A stretch of DNA of 17,924 bases from DAOWGG01 sp965369815 (GTDB lineage: Bacteria; Patescibacteriota; Gracilibacteria; UM-FILTER-43-11). The notes beneath the pieces were generated by a model that saw nothing but the letters and a program-made list of their open reading frames with translations, made no database searches and was not told the DNA's origin. Shown here one piece after another: positions 1-7,155 of the stretch. Position 1 is the first letter of the stretch; every line of letters starts with the position of its first letter. The stretch covers positions 1 through 17,924 of the forward strand of contig CBDUQS010000026.1 of assembly GCA_965369815.1 (NCBI GenBank), in the 5' to 3' direction. Both the position numbers and the translations under genes were made by a program.

Positions 1-822
1 ATTATCTGGAATTTTCTTTTCGTGAATCAGTAAATGTAGGCTGTATAAAAGCTCCTGACTTCGCTCTAATGCAAATGCAGGAATGATGATTTTCCCTCCC
101 TTTTTAACAGTATTGTTAATCACTCTTGCAAGTGCTGGAATTCCTTCTTCAATGTTCTCGTGGGTGCGATTTCCGTAGGTGCTTTCACAAATTAAATAAT
201 CCGCTTCTTCAAAGGGGTATGGATCGCGAATGATTGGTAGGTGAGAACGTCCTAAGTCTCCGGTGTAGATTAATTTTTTCTTCTTTCCATCCTTCTTGTC
301 GTCAATTTCTAGCTCTAGCATTGCTGCCCCTAGAACATGACCTGCTTCTCGGAAAGTGCATTTTACGCCATCTGTCACTTCAAATGTTTCGTTATATGGA
401 GTGCCTTTGAATGACTTTAAGGTAAATTCAGCGTCTTCAATTGTATAAAGTGGTTCGATGGGATAAAGAGCGGTGTCAGCATGTTTTTTCTTCATGTATT
501 CTGCATCGTGCTCTTGAATGTAGGCACTGTCTAATAGCATTACATTGCAAAGGCTTCGAGTGGCTTCGGTGCAATAAATGACACCTTGAAATCCTTTTTT
601 TACCAGCGTTGGAATATTTCCTGAATGATCGATGTGAGCATGCGATAAAATCATTACATCAATATCTTTTGGATCGAATCCAAACATACAGTTTTTATCG
701 AAAGCCTCTTTTCGTCGTCCTTGGAAAAGACCGCAATCAAGTAGAATATTTTTTCCGTTTACCTGAAGCAGGTGTTGTGAACCGGTTACTTCGTGAGCGG
801 CACCGTGACTTGTTATTTGCAT
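1..822 (-). CDS. MBL-fold beta-CASP RNA nuclease-like protein, 3' end beyond the window
   Basis: The first 274 residues are visible and no stop is reached before the window edge. The protein opens with GAAHEVTGSQHLL (residues 7-19), typical of bacterial and archaeal CPSF-type beta-CASP hydrolases. Zinc-ligand motif HAHIDHSG is at 61-68, motif 3 GHVLGA at 161-166 and motif 4 TGDLGR at 187-192. The beta-CASP part begins at ESTYGNRTHE (213-222), followed by IIPAFALERSQEL at 246-258. Family members are zinc-dependent endo- or exoribonucleases, here presumably cytoplasmic RNA processing or decay. The start ATG (820-822) is the first codon that gives the family N-terminus, and no SD precedes it. 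The gene begins 28 bases after the gap stop codon, so it is probably the third gene of the prs-gap unit. The family is sure, but the substrate cannot be told from sequence. Confidence 0.93.
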   Translation of the reverse strand, partial: MQITSHGAAHEVTGSQHLLQVNGKNILLDCGLFQGRRKEAFDKNCMFGFDPKDIDVMILSHAHIDHSGNIPTLVKKGFQGVIYCTEATRSLCNVMLLDSAYIQEHDAEYMKKKHADTALYPIEPLYTIEDAEFTLKSFKGTPYNETFEVTDGVKCTFREAGHVLGAAMLELEIDDKKDGKKKKLIYTGDLGRSHLPIIRDPYPFEEADYLICESTYGNRTHENIEEGIPALARVINNTVKKGGKIIIPAFALERSQELLYSLHLLIHEKKIPDN

Positions 823-850
823 AATTTATTTTTTAATTGTGATTTAAGTA

Positions 851-1849
851 TTACTTCTTAGATAGATATTCAGCGAGATCAACCATTCGGCAAGAATATC
901 CCCATTCGTTGTCATACCAGGCTAAAATTTTAGCCATATTTCCACCCAATACCATTGTATTTTGAGCGTCGACCGTTGATGAGATAGAACTCATTTGAAA
1001 ATCTTTGGATACTAATGGTTTGGTTTCTAATTTGAGGATATTTGGATTTCTTTTTTCATAATTTTCAAAGGCTTTGTTGATTTCCTCAACACTAGTTTCT
1101 TTGTTTAGCTCTACTGTTAAGTCGACTAACGAAACGGTTGGAAGGGGTACACGTACGGCCATTCCGGTTAGCTTTCCTTTTAATTCAGGAATCACTAATC
1201 CAACAGCTTTAGCAGCGCCAGTGCTGGTTGGAATCATTGATTGTAAGGTGCTTCGGGCACGGCGCATATCGCTGTGTGGTAGATCTAAAATTCGTTGATC
1301 ATTAGTAGCGGCGTGAATCGTTGTCATAATTCCTCGTTTGATTCCAAAAGTTTCATTTAATACCTTTGCCACTGGAGCTAGGCAGTTAGTGGTACAGCTT
1401 GCATTTGAAATCACAGTTTCTTCACCCGTTAAAATTTCTTCGTTAACACCCATCACGACCGTCGGAACTGGCTCATCGCCTTTGCATGGTGCTGAGATGA
1501 TTACTTTTTTAGCCCCTGCTTGTAAATGAAGGCTGGCTTTTTCTTTGGTGCGGAAAACACCGGTGCATTCGAATACTATATCCACACCTAAATCTCCCCA
1601 AGGTAGTTGGGTTGGATCTTTTTCGGCGAACATTTTAATTGCTTTTCCATCGATCACCATTTCGGATTCTTTTGTTTCAACCGTTCCAGGATAGCGACCA
1701 TAAGTTGAATCAAATTCAAATAAATGAGAAAGCATGGCGTTATCGGTTAAGTCGTTGATCGCAACAACTTCAATGTCTTTATCGCCTTGCATAATAATGT
1801 GAAGGATTTGTCGGCCGATACGACCGAAACCATTGATGGCAACTTTCAT
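851..1849 (-). CDS. gap: Glyceraldehyde-3-phosphate dehydrogenase, type I
   Basis: This cytoplasmic glycolytic enzyme converts glyceraldehyde-3-phosphate, phosphate and NAD(P)+ to 1,3-bisphosphoglycerate. Its 332 residues match the usual length. The N-terminal Rossmann motif INGFGRIGRQ is at 5-14. An aspartate (D33) sits at the end of the second strand, which in the family favours NAD+ over NADP+. The catalytic cysteine is C152 in SNASCTTNCLAP, and the catalytic histidine is H179 in TTIHAATNDQ. The C-terminal signature WYDNEWGYS is intact. It lies 42 bases downstream of prs and 28 bases upstream of the beta-CASP gene on the same strand, so co-transcription is likely. The bases ahead of the ATG are A/T-rich without an SD, and part of that gap is a heptanucleotide repeat. 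Identity is essentially certain. Confidence 0.98.
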   Translation of the reverse strand: MKVAINGFGRIGRQILHIIMQGDKDIEVVAINDLTDNAMLSHLFEFDSTYGRYPGTVETKESEMVIDGKAIKMFAEKDPTQLPWGDLGVDIVFECTGVFRTKEKASLHLQAGAKKVIISAPCKGDEPVPTVVMGVNEEILTGEETVISNASCTTNCLAPVAKVLNETFGIKRGIMTTIHAATNDQRILDLPHSDMRRARSTLQSMIPTSTGAAKAVGLVIPELKGKLTGMAVRVPLPTVSLVDLTVELNKETSVEEINKAFENYEKRNPNILKLETKPLVSKDFQMSSISSTVDAQNTMVLGGNMAKILAWYDNEWGYSCRMVDLAEYLSKK

Positions 1850-1856
1850 GATAAAA

Positions 1857-1888
1857 AAGGATTAAGAATTAAGGACTAAGGACTAAGC
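1857..1888. repeat. Intergenic heptanucleotide-period repeat, AAGGAYT/AAGAATT family, copy A
   Basis: Successive 7-base units read AAGGATT, AAGAATT, AAGGACT, AAGGACT and AAG. The same units in another order lie at 2892-2923. The tract sits in the 42-base gap between prs and gap. Because the period is not a multiple of three and TAA/TAG recur, it holds stops in its forward and reverse frames. Confidence 0.8.
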
Positions 1889-1891
1889 TCC

Positions 1892-2839
1892 TTAGAAGAA
1901 TAATTTGCTGACAGATTTTTGTTGAGTGATTGAAGCGATGGCGTTTGCGAGTAGTGGGGCGATGGAAATTTGCTTCAATCCTTTGAATTGTTTTTCTTTT
2001 GGAAGTGGCATGGTGTTAGCCACAATCACTTCTTTAAATTTAGCGCCTGAAAGACGTTTGACGGCAGGCCCCGAAAAAATAGGGTGAGTGGCACATAAAA
2101 ACATATCTTTATTGGCTCCGTGAGCAAGTAAGGCTTCTTTTGCACTTACAACACTTCCTCCTGTATCCACCATGTCGTCGAAAATAATACAAGTTCGACC
2201 CTTTACGTCACCTACTACATGCGTTACAACCGACTTGTTGTGCTCAGGTCGTGATTTATGAAGAATAGCGATAGGAGCTCCTAAAAGATCACCGAATTTT
2301 TTTGCATTTTTCGCTCCTCCAGCATCGGGTGAAATAATGGTGATATTTTTTAACTTCTTTTTCTTAATATAATCGGCAAATAGACGATCGCAGTTAAAAT
2401 TATCAACTGGAACATCAAAGAATGCTTGGTTTTGATCGGCGTGTAGCTGGAAAGTCATGACATGATCAGCGCCAGCGGTTACCAAAAGATCAGCCATTAC
2501 TTTTGCGGAAATCGGTTCACGAGGAACATGGATTTTGTCCTGACGAGCATAGCCGAAATGAGGAATGATGACATGTACTTTTCGTGCGAACGAAAGTTTG
2601 GCGGCATTTACCATTAAAAACAATTCCATTAAATCTTCATTCACATTGGGTTGCGTAGAAGTTTGCACAATAAAAACATCATGACCACGAAAACTTTCTT
2701 CGTAAGCAACATATTTTTCTCCACAAGCAAATGTTGAAAGCTTTACCTTTCCGAGTGGTTTTTTAAGTTTTTTTGCAATTTCTTGAGCGAGTGCTGGATG
2801 AGAAGATCCAGCAAAAATTTTGAATTTAGGTTGAGCCAT
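1892..2839 (-). CDS. prs: Ribose-phosphate pyrophosphokinase (PRPP synthetase)
   Basis: This enzyme makes phosphoribosyl pyrophosphate from ribose-5-phosphate and ATP for nucleotide, histidine and NAD synthesis. From the ATG at 2839 the product is 315 residues, the normal class I length. Visible motifs are IFAGSSHPALAQEIA at the N-terminus, FGYARQDKIHVPREPISAK (ATP and metal contacts), the flexible-loop KSRPEHNKS, and the PRPP-binding loop FDDMVDTGGS. A frame-compatible GTG lies 15 codons upstream at 2882-2884. I prefer the ATG because it gives the family N-terminus directly, while the extra segment is unlike the family. There is no SD. It is probably the first gene of the unit prs-gap-nuclease, preceded by a repeat and the terminator of the next upstream gene. 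Confidence 0.97.
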   Translation of the reverse strand: MAQPKFKIFAGSSHPALAQEIAKKLKKPLGKVKLSTFACGEKYVAYEESFRGHDVFIVQTSTQPNVNEDLMELFLMVNAAKLSFARKVHVIIPHFGYARQDKIHVPREPISAKVMADLLVTAGADHVMTFQLHADQNQAFFDVPVDNFNCDRLFADYIKKKKLKNITIISPDAGGAKNAKKFGDLLGAPIAILHKSRPEHNKSVVTHVVGDVKGRTCIIFDDMVDTGGSVVSAKEALLAHGANKDMFLCATHPIFSGPAVKRLSGAKFKEVIVANTMPLPKEKQFKGLKQISIAPLLANAIASITQQKSVSKLFF

Positions 2840-2891
2840 TTTTTGTGGTTTTAAGTGGTGGTTTTTCGGGGAATATCTTAACACATTTTTT

Positions 2892-2923
2892 AAGGACTAA
2901 GGAATAAGGATTAAGAATTAAGC
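2892..2923. repeat. Intergenic heptanucleotide-period repeat, AAGGAYT/AAGAATT family, copy B
   Basis: Units AAGGACT, AAGGAAT, AAGGATT, AAGAATT and AAGC follow one another without gaps. The units are shared with the tract at 1857-1888, and both copies lie just upstream of a minus-strand gene start (prs here, gap there). Confidence 0.78.
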
Positions 2924-2960
2924 TAGACATGGTGTCGACTTTTTATTTTGGTTGTACTTT

Positions 2961-3005
2961 AAAGAAGCTCCGCGACTCCGACCTTGTGGGGTCGAAGCGC
3001 GGAGC
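2961..3005 (-). terminator. Rho-independent terminator of the exported-protein gene
   Basis: The outer stem GCTCCGCG (2967-2974) pairs with CGCGGAGC (2998-3005). An inner stem pairs CTTCGACC with GGTCGGAG, allowing one G-T pair and a one-base bulge. Read on the minus strand, the hairpin is followed by TTCTTT. It lies about 50 bases after the TAG of the upstream minus-strand gene and would separate that gene from prs. Confidence 0.72.
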
Positions 3006-3055
3006 GGGGTGGACGAGTACGATGACTCAAGTCCGGTGGGAGGTCAGGGCATCCG

Positions 3056-3913
3056 CTAGAAGCGGACTGTCAGGCTGGCGCTGCCGGGGGCAGCACCGAC
3101 ACTGACGGTGGTTTTTGGCTTTTTCTCGGTTGAGGGTTGTAGCACCGCGAAGTCGAGCACAACTAGCCCGATTCCTGCGGCGGTAATCACTCCACCGATA
3201 CCAAGCATGAGGTTGGCATTACTGGCGTTACCAGTTGCCTCTCGGTTGTAGGCTGAGACATCCGTTTGGATGGTAGCGTTACGAGCCGAAGAGGCTGCTG
3301 TGTTGGCTTGAATGCCGAAGTAGCCTCCACTTCCCATTAGCCCAAGGCCGATGGTGCTGGTAGCAACTCCACTCCACATCAGCCAACGAGTTTTGTTCGG
3401 AGGCTTTGGATCCACAGGTGGTGCTGTGAGGATTGGTGGTTCAATGGATACCATGTCTGGTAGCATCTCTGCTTCAGTTTCGACAGCGTCCATCAACCGA
3501 TCTTCTGCCTCTCTCTCTTGGACTTCTAAAGGTGCGGCTTCGATTGGAACGTTGTCCATTTCGTTGCCATCCAAGCCGATGAGAGGCATCAGTTCAATAT
3601 CCATCGCAGGATCTGTACAGCCGAGATCTATCTTGCTTTCAATTCGATGGAAGCTTGTCAGATCTTCCCACGTGCAGTGGTGATTTTCGAGGATGGCCGA
3701 GATCTTTTTATTCATCTCGACATACCAGTCAATATCGACGCTTTCACAGTGGGTTCGATCCCGCTTGGCAGTATTGGCGTACTGCTCGAGAATCGGGTTT
3801 TCTTTTCTCATCAGGTCGAAGCCCATGGCTCCGAGTTTGCAATCCTCCTTGGCGAATGCCGGTGGGGCGATGGTGACGACGATGAGGGTGATCAGCCAAA
3901 AAATGCGGATCAT
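3056..3913 (-). CDS. Exported protein with C-terminal two-helix membrane region, function unknown
   Basis: No function is recognised. From the ATG at 3913 the product is 285 residues. This start is chosen because AAGGAG stands seven bases ahead and a classic signal peptide follows (MIRIFWLIT, hydrophobic core, AFA cleavage site near 21/22). An in-frame ATG ten codons upstream lacks an SD and would bury the signal. A soluble domain (about 22-110) has four cysteines (C25, C56, C80, C99). An acidic, proline-rich linker follows (about 111-175). Two glycine/alanine-rich hydrophobic segments (about 179-200 and 234-256) come next, with a terminal strand SLTVRF. That C-terminal layout resembles exported proteins common in Myxococcota and other former Deltaproteobacteria. 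The gene is clearly more GC-rich than its neighbours, suggesting transfer. It forms a single-gene unit with its own leader and terminator. Confidence 0.82.
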   Translation of the reverse strand: MIRIFWLITLIVVTIAPPAFAKEDCKLGAMGFDLMRKENPILEQYANTAKRDRTHCESVDIDWYVEMNKKISAILENHHCTWEDLTSFHRIESKIDLGCTDPAMDIELMPLIGLDGNEMDNVPIEAAPLEVQEREAEDRLMDAVETEAEMLPDMVSIEPPILTAPPVDPKPPNKTRWLMWSGVATSTIGLGLMGSGGYFGIQANTAASSARNATIQTDVSAYNREATGNASNANLMLGIGGVITAAGIGLVVLDFAVLQPSTEKKPKTTVSVGAAPGSASLTVRF

Positions 3914-3920
3914 TGTCTTT

Positions 3921-3926
3921 CTCCTT
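3921..3926 (-). promoter_or_regulatory. Shine-Dalgarno site AAGGAG that decides the start at 3913
   Basis: The minus strand reads AAGGAG, then AAAGACA, then ATG. This spacing of seven bases is ideal, and it selects the second of two in-frame ATGs. Most other genes in the window have no such site. Confidence 0.75.
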
Positions 3927-3966
3927 GGCGTGGTTTTTGCCATTTTGTGATACTACTGCCCTGACC

Positions 3967-3998
3967 AGAGTCAGAGCGTCCCAGTGACCTTTGACTCT
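3967..3998 (-). promoter_or_regulatory. Leader inverted repeat ahead of the exported-protein gene
   Basis: AGAGTCA (3967-3973) and TGACTCT (3992-3998) are perfect complements around an 18-base loop, about 55 bases before the start codon. A possible -10 box TACTAT lies just upstream (4008-4013, minus strand) but has no convincing -35. The arms could form an RNA hairpin in the leader or be an operator, and sequence alone does not decide. Confidence 0.4.
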
Positions 3999-4111
3999 AA
4001 TGGAGCAATAGTATTTTGGTGTTTTTAAAGGGCACACAGGTTGATTTACCTTTTGGGTACATGAAAGGCATAATCTCAACCTAGAGAAACATTTAATCAT
4101 TTTTTTGATGA

Positions 4112-4171
4112 TTTGTCAATCCTTCGACTTCGCTCAGGATGACAAATTTATTTTTTGTTCAGAATGACAAA
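4112..4171. repeat. Partial copy of the widespread 'CTTCGACTTCGCTCAGGATGACA' type palindromic repeat
   Basis: TTTGTCA (4112-4118) is answered by TGACAAA at 4140-4146 and again at 4165-4171. The core CCTTCGACTTCGCTCAGGAT is the hallmark of a short dispersed intergenic repeat seen in many unrelated bacterial genomes. A second, more complete copy of the family is at 8649-8721. Recognition is from memory of the family. Confidence 0.7.
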
Positions 4172-4365
4172 TTTATTAAAATCTTTTGTTTCAAAGTGGT
4201 TTTGTGTAATAATGGCCTTCCTGTTGTTGCGATATCATTTTATATGTGTGTCCAACCGTTCTTTTTCATCTTCTTTGCTTGTATTGTGCTCATTGTTTCA
4301 AAATAATTTGAGGTAGTGAGCACAGTACAGACTGCATCATCCCTGTTTCTGTGTTGAGGTAATTA
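4172..4365. other. Intergenic stretch with one inverted repeat, no recognised gene
   Basis: I see no convincing coding region in these ~190 bases. TGTGCTCA (4285-4292) pairs perfectly with TGAGCACA (4317-4324) around a 24-base loop, and CACAG...CTGTG follows closely. This may be the leader of the small open reading frame at 4366, but no strong promoter is visible. No known riboswitch or small RNA motif was recognised. Confidence 0.4.
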
Positions 4366-4494
4366 ATGATCACGGTCGCTTATGGGGCAATCTTGGACTT
4401 TCTGCGTCCTCGTGATGTTCTCGCTCTTGTTCTCCTTATCCCCCTTCTTCCTGTTCTTGCGGGTTGGGATTGGATCAAAGCTCGACAAAGATGA
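4366..4494 (+). CDS. Possible 42-residue membrane protein
   Basis: The frame reads MITVAYGAILDFLRPRDV, then a strongly hydrophobic run LALVLLIPLLPVLAGW, then a basic end KARQR before TGA. GAGGT stands five bases before the ATG as a fair SD. Codons in the hydrophobic part mostly end in C or T, as real coding sequence often does. This would be a single-pass small protein with a charged tail. It lies in the same GC-richer interval as the exported-protein gene, on the opposite strand, and its TGA stop is unlike the other genes here. It shares no name-giving motif. At this length chance cannot be excluded, so the call is tentative. Confidence 0.4.
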   Translation: MITVAYGAILDFLRPRDVLALVLLIPLLPVLAGWDWIKARQR

Positions 4495-4531
4495 AAAACC
4501 CGCCTTCGGCAGTGCTTGCACTGTCGGAGGC
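4494..4531 (-). terminator. Rho-independent terminator of cysS
   Basis: On the minus strand, GCCTCCGACAGTGC (4518-4531) pairs with GCACTGCCGAAGGC (4502-4515), with two mismatched positions, followed by GGG and TTTTT (4494-4498). It starts 17 bases after the cysS stop codon. This is the clearest intrinsic terminator in the window. Confidence 0.85.
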
Positions 4532-4547
4532 TTCATTAAAGTTAAAT

Positions 4548-5936
4548 TTATTTTGGTTCCACTTCGGTTCCACAAGATCCGTCTTTTACTATGAAGCCAG
4601 CGGATTGTATTTCATCGCGAATCTTATCGGACTCTTCCCAGTTTTTTTCTTCACGAGCCTTGTTTCGATCGAGTATTAATTGTTTAACATTATCAGGAAT
4701 CTCGAAGCAGACTTTTTCATCGAGCTTGAGACCAAGAACGGTGTCGAATTTTTTAATAGTGGTTAGCTTGTCAGCATCTTCAATTTTCCCATCGTCTACT
4801 AATGCCCATGTGGTTGCTAGTGCTTCTGGCAGATTTAAATCATCGTTAATGGCAGATTCGAATCGGTCAAAATATGATTGGTTAATCTCCCCTTCGCAGT
4901 TGCCTAAATTACAAACCTTATCTCTCAATCGTCGTCGTCCGGTTTTGGCGGCGTCCAATCCGTTCCAGTCGAATGCCAACTCTTTTCGATAATGAGCTTG
5001 GAGGCAGAAGTATCGATAATCTAATGGATCATATCCTTTGTCGAGGAGGGTTTGGAGAGTTAAGAAGTTTTCACCAGATTTCGCCATTTTTGCTCGATCT
5101 TTTAGCACCAAAAAGTTTCCATGCATCCAATAATTCACCCATGGCTTTACGTTAGTTGCTCCTTCGGCTTGGGCTATTTCGTTTGTGTGGTGAACGGGGA
5201 TGTGATCGATTCCACCGCAGTGGATATCCATTTGTTTTCCTAAGTATTTCATCGACATCGCACTACATTCAATATGCCAACCAGGGAATCCTTTCCCCCA
5301 ATCGCTTTCCCATTGCATTTCCTGATCACCGTGTTTGCTTTCCACAAACCACAGCACAAAGTCGTGAGGATTTTTTTTGTTTTTATCCACTTCAACTCGA
5401 GCTCCAGCTTGCAATTCTTGTTTATCTAGCTGTGCCATTTTCCCGTAATCGGAGAACTTTGAAGTGTTGAAATATACGTTTCCGTTTTTTCCAACATACG
5501 TTAATCCGTTGGTTTCAAGTTCTTTAATCTGTTCGATCATCACCTCAATATGATCAGTCGCTTTTGGTTTAATATGTGGCATCAATAAATTCAGTCGATC
5601 CATGTCTTCTAAAAAGGCTTGGGCGTATTTTTCTGAAATTTCCCAGACGGTCATTTTTTCTCGTGCGGCGCCTTTCGCTATTTTATCCTCCCCTTCGTCC
5701 GCGTCCGATGTTAGGTGTCCTACATCGGTAATATTCATTACATGATTCACCTGGTATCCATTCCATTCCAGTACACGACGAAGCAGATCTTCGAAAATAT
5801 ATGTTCGTAAATTACCAATATGAGCGTAGTTATAAACAGTTGGCCCACACGTGTATAGCTTTACTTCTGCTGGATCGATTGGCTCAAAAAGCATTTTTTG
5901 GCGAGCCATGGTGTTGTAGAGGTGGAGATCTGACAT
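4548..5936 (-). CDS. cysS: Cysteine-tRNA ligase
   Basis: This cytoplasmic class I aminoacyl-tRNA synthetase charges tRNA-Cys. Its 462 residues are the normal length. The sequence LYTCGPTVYNYAHIGN (27-42) carries the HIGH-type motif and zinc ligand C30. Further zinc ligands are C224 in GWHIECSAMS, with H249 and E253 in the PVHHTNEIAQ region. The second ATP motif reads KMAKS (283-287) instead of the common KMSKS. The C-terminal helical region ends with a GT-containing tail, as in bacterial CysRS. The ATG start gives MSDLHLYNTM, with no SD ahead. It is transcribed alone on the minus strand, divergently from the glycosyltransferase across a repeat-rich gap, and ends in a strong terminator. Confidence 0.97.
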   Translation of the reverse strand: MSDLHLYNTMARQKMLFEPIDPAEVKLYTCGPTVYNYAHIGNLRTYIFEDLLRRVLEWNGYQVNHVMNITDVGHLTSDADEGEDKIAKGAAREKMTVWEISEKYAQAFLEDMDRLNLLMPHIKPKATDHIEVMIEQIKELETNGLTYVGKNGNVYFNTSKFSDYGKMAQLDKQELQAGARVEVDKNKKNPHDFVLWFVESKHGDQEMQWESDWGKGFPGWHIECSAMSMKYLGKQMDIHCGGIDHIPVHHTNEIAQAEGATNVKPWVNYWMHGNFLVLKDRAKMAKSGENFLTLQTLLDKGYDPLDYRYFCLQAHYRKELAFDWNGLDAAKTGRRRLRDKVCNLGNCEGEINQSYFDRFESAINDDLNLPEALATTWALVDDGKIEDADKLTTIKKFDTVLGLKLDEKVCFEIPDNVKQLILDRNKAREEKNWEESDKIRDEIQSAGFIVKDGSCGTEVEPK

Positions 5937-5980
5937 TACTTGATTCTTTAATTGTCTAACGAGATAACGATACTATAAAA

Positions 5981-6096
5981 ACTCGAAACTCGAAACCTTG
6001 CCTACCGGCAGGCAGGTTCGAAACTCGAAAAAATTCCAAATTTGCTATAATCCATACTATAAAAATTCGAAACTCGAAATTCGAAACTCGAAAAAA
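5981..6096. repeat. Heptanucleotide-period repeat, GAAATTC/GAAACTC family, split by a GC-rich palindrome
   Basis: Two tracts of 7-base units (GAAACTC, GAAATTC) lie at 5981-6030 and 6063-6096 between cysS and the glycosyltransferase. The first is interrupted by the near-palindrome TGCCTACCGGCAGGCA (5999-6014). Each tract is preceded by the same words TACTATAAAAA, suggesting a local duplication. The same family is found inside two genes (6243-6273 and 9671-9700). Confidence 0.85.
6043..6051 (+). promoter_or_regulatory. Candidate extended -10 promoter for the GT2 gene
   Basis: TGCTATAAT is a perfect extended -10 element (TG, one base, TATAAT). No good -35 is seen. Transcription would begin near 6058, leaving a leader of about 45 bases that contains the second repeat tract. 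It lies between two repeat copies, so the repeats may have placed it. Confidence 0.45.
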
Positions 6097-6104
6097 TTCT
6101 AAAT

Positions 6105-6983
6105 ATGAAACTTTCCGTTGTTATCCCCACATATAATCGGGCTGAGATTCTAAAAACTTGTTTGGAAAAATTGGTGGCTCAACAGGGGGTGGATTTTGAG
6201 GTGATTGTGGTGGATGATGGATCTACCGATTCTACCGAATCGGAAATTCGAAACTCGAAATTCGAAACTCGAATAGATTTTACATACATTAAACAGAAGT
6301 CGTCGCATCAGGCGGTGGCGCGGAATCGTGGGGTGAAAGCGGCTACGGGAGATATTATTGTGTTTATTGGAGACGATATTTTTGTGGAGCCTGAGTTTCT
6401 GATGAAGCATCATGATCGTCACGTGGAGAATTCAGATGAGAACGTGGTGGTGCTTGGTTATACAACCTGGGATCCCACTCTTAAAATTAATTCTTATATG
6501 CGATTTTTGGAGGATTCTGGGTGGCAGTTTGGCTATAAATTTTTAAAACCTGCCATGATAGGGCGCGCGGATCCTTTTAAGTTCTTTTACACGTCCAATA
6601 TTTCTTTGAAGCGTCGATTTTTTAACAAAGAAAAGTTTAATGAGGATTTTGTGGTTTATGGTTGGGAGGATATTGAGTTGGGTTATCGGCTGTGGAAACA
6701 CCACAAAATGGAGATATATTACGAACCTCAGGCAATTGGATTTCATCATCATGAAATTGGCCCTTCTGATCTGCCAAAAAAGATGCGAAATGTTGGTAAA
6801 AGTGCTGTTCATTTTCAGAGCTTACAGCCCGATATTCAAGTGGTTCCTCGAGGTGTGAAGGTGTTGATGTTGAAGCTGGCGACGAATCCTATTACATTGC
6901 CTTTGTTTCGATTGCTCGGAAAGTCGTTTTACTACAAGGTGAAATCTTGGCGGGAGTTTTTTGTTGGGGCAAAATCCGAATAG
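6105..6983 (+). CDS. Family 2 glycosyltransferase (GT-A fold)
   Basis: This enzyme probably transfers a sugar from a nucleotide-sugar donor to a surface polysaccharide or lipid-linked acceptor on the cytoplasmic face. It has 292 residues. LSVVIPTYNRAEIL opens the nucleotide-binding fold, DDGSTD is at 37-42, a GDD motif (89-91) sits at the metal-binding position, and GWEDIELGYRL (186-196) is the acceptor/catalytic-base region of the GT2 subgroup. Residues 47-57 (EIRNSKFETRI) are encoded by the heptanucleotide repeat, inserted between DDGSTD and the next strand, so the family linker is repeat-derived here. The ATG has no SD. The TAG stop is followed in the same frame by the ~80-base repeat at 7002. 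Donor and acceptor are not predictable. Confidence 0.9.
   Translation: MKLSVVIPTYNRAEILKTCLEKLVAQQGVDFEVIVVDDGSTDSTESEIRNSKFETRIDFTYIKQKSSHQAVARNRGVKAATGDIIVFIGDDIFVEPEFLMKHHDRHVENSDENVVVLGYTTWDPTLKINSYMRFLEDSGWQFGYKFLKPAMIGRADPFKFFYTSNISLKRRFFNKEKFNEDFVVYGWEDIELGYRLWKHHKMEIYYEPQAIGFHHHEIGPSDLPKKMRNVGKSAVHFQSLQPDIQVVPRGVKVLMLKLATNPITLPLFRLLGKSFYYKVKSWREFFVGAKSE
6243..6273. repeat. GAAATTC/GAAACTC heptanucleotide repeat inside the GT2 gene
   Basis: Four 7-base units and a further GAA lie entirely within the coding sequence and encode EIRNSKFETRI. The reading frame stays open. The sequence is nearly identical to intergenic tracts at 6063-6096 and to the tract inside the O-antigen-ligase-like gene. 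Confidence 0.88.
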
Positions 6984-7001
6984 AGAGGCAGCACTTTGTG
7001 C

Positions 7002-7083
7002 GTGGGGCAAGTTGAGGGGCGAATAGATGGGCGTATTGAAAATCAATTTGCCAATCAATCTGCTCCTCGTGAAGCTGCCCCTC
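7002..7083. repeat. Intergenic copy of an ~80-base dispersed repeat (second copy lies inside tsaE)
   Basis: The right half is almost the same as 11808-11892: GGGGC, an ATYGATGG-like word, CAATTTGCCARTCAATC and GAAGCTGCCCCTC. The GGGGC words at the left and GCCCC at the right make it weakly palindromic. Compared with the tsaE copy it has 12 extra bases and lacks another left-hand segment. Read in the frame of the preceding gene it is open and gives VEGRIDGRIENQFANQSAP, matching the TsaE insert. Confidence 0.82.
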
Positions 7084-7101
7084 CATTTGTTATGATTGAG
7101 T

Positions 7102-7130
7102 TTGCCTTTAGGGGGGTTTTGTCTTAGAAT
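7102..7130 (+). promoter_or_regulatory. Promoter of the solute-binding lipoprotein gene
   Basis: TTGCCT (7102-7107), a 17-base spacer and TAGAAT (7125-7130) make a good sigma-70 type promoter 26 bases before the chosen ATG at 7156. It also argues against the in-frame ATG at 7096, which would lie upstream of the transcript start. Confidence 0.6.
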
Positions 7131-7155
7131 GGGTTTTAGTAAACAAAATAAAAAT

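Noticed and set aside
2840..2884. GTG start extending PRPP synthetase by 15 residues
   Set aside because: The extension is unlike the family, while the ATG at 2839 gives the normal N-terminus.
4363..4594. Two overlapping 70-residue reading frames on opposite strands
   Set aside because: They overlap the cysS end and its terminator, lack start signals and have no protein-like pattern. A different frame (4366-4494) is the better candidate.
6013..6025. GGTTCGAAACTC as a tRNA T-loop
   Set aside because: It is part of the heptanucleotide repeat and no cloverleaf arms surround it.
5981..6096. Repeats between cysS and GT2 as a CRISPR array
   Set aside because: The units are 7 bases long without regular spacers, there are no cas genes, and the same units occur inside genes.
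6984..7126. Readthrough of the GT2 stop into the ~80-base repeat as a real extended protein
   Set aside because: The frame is open, but the GT2 family length is complete at the TAG and a promoter for the next gene lies in this segment. It is kept only as a remark on the frame of the repeat.
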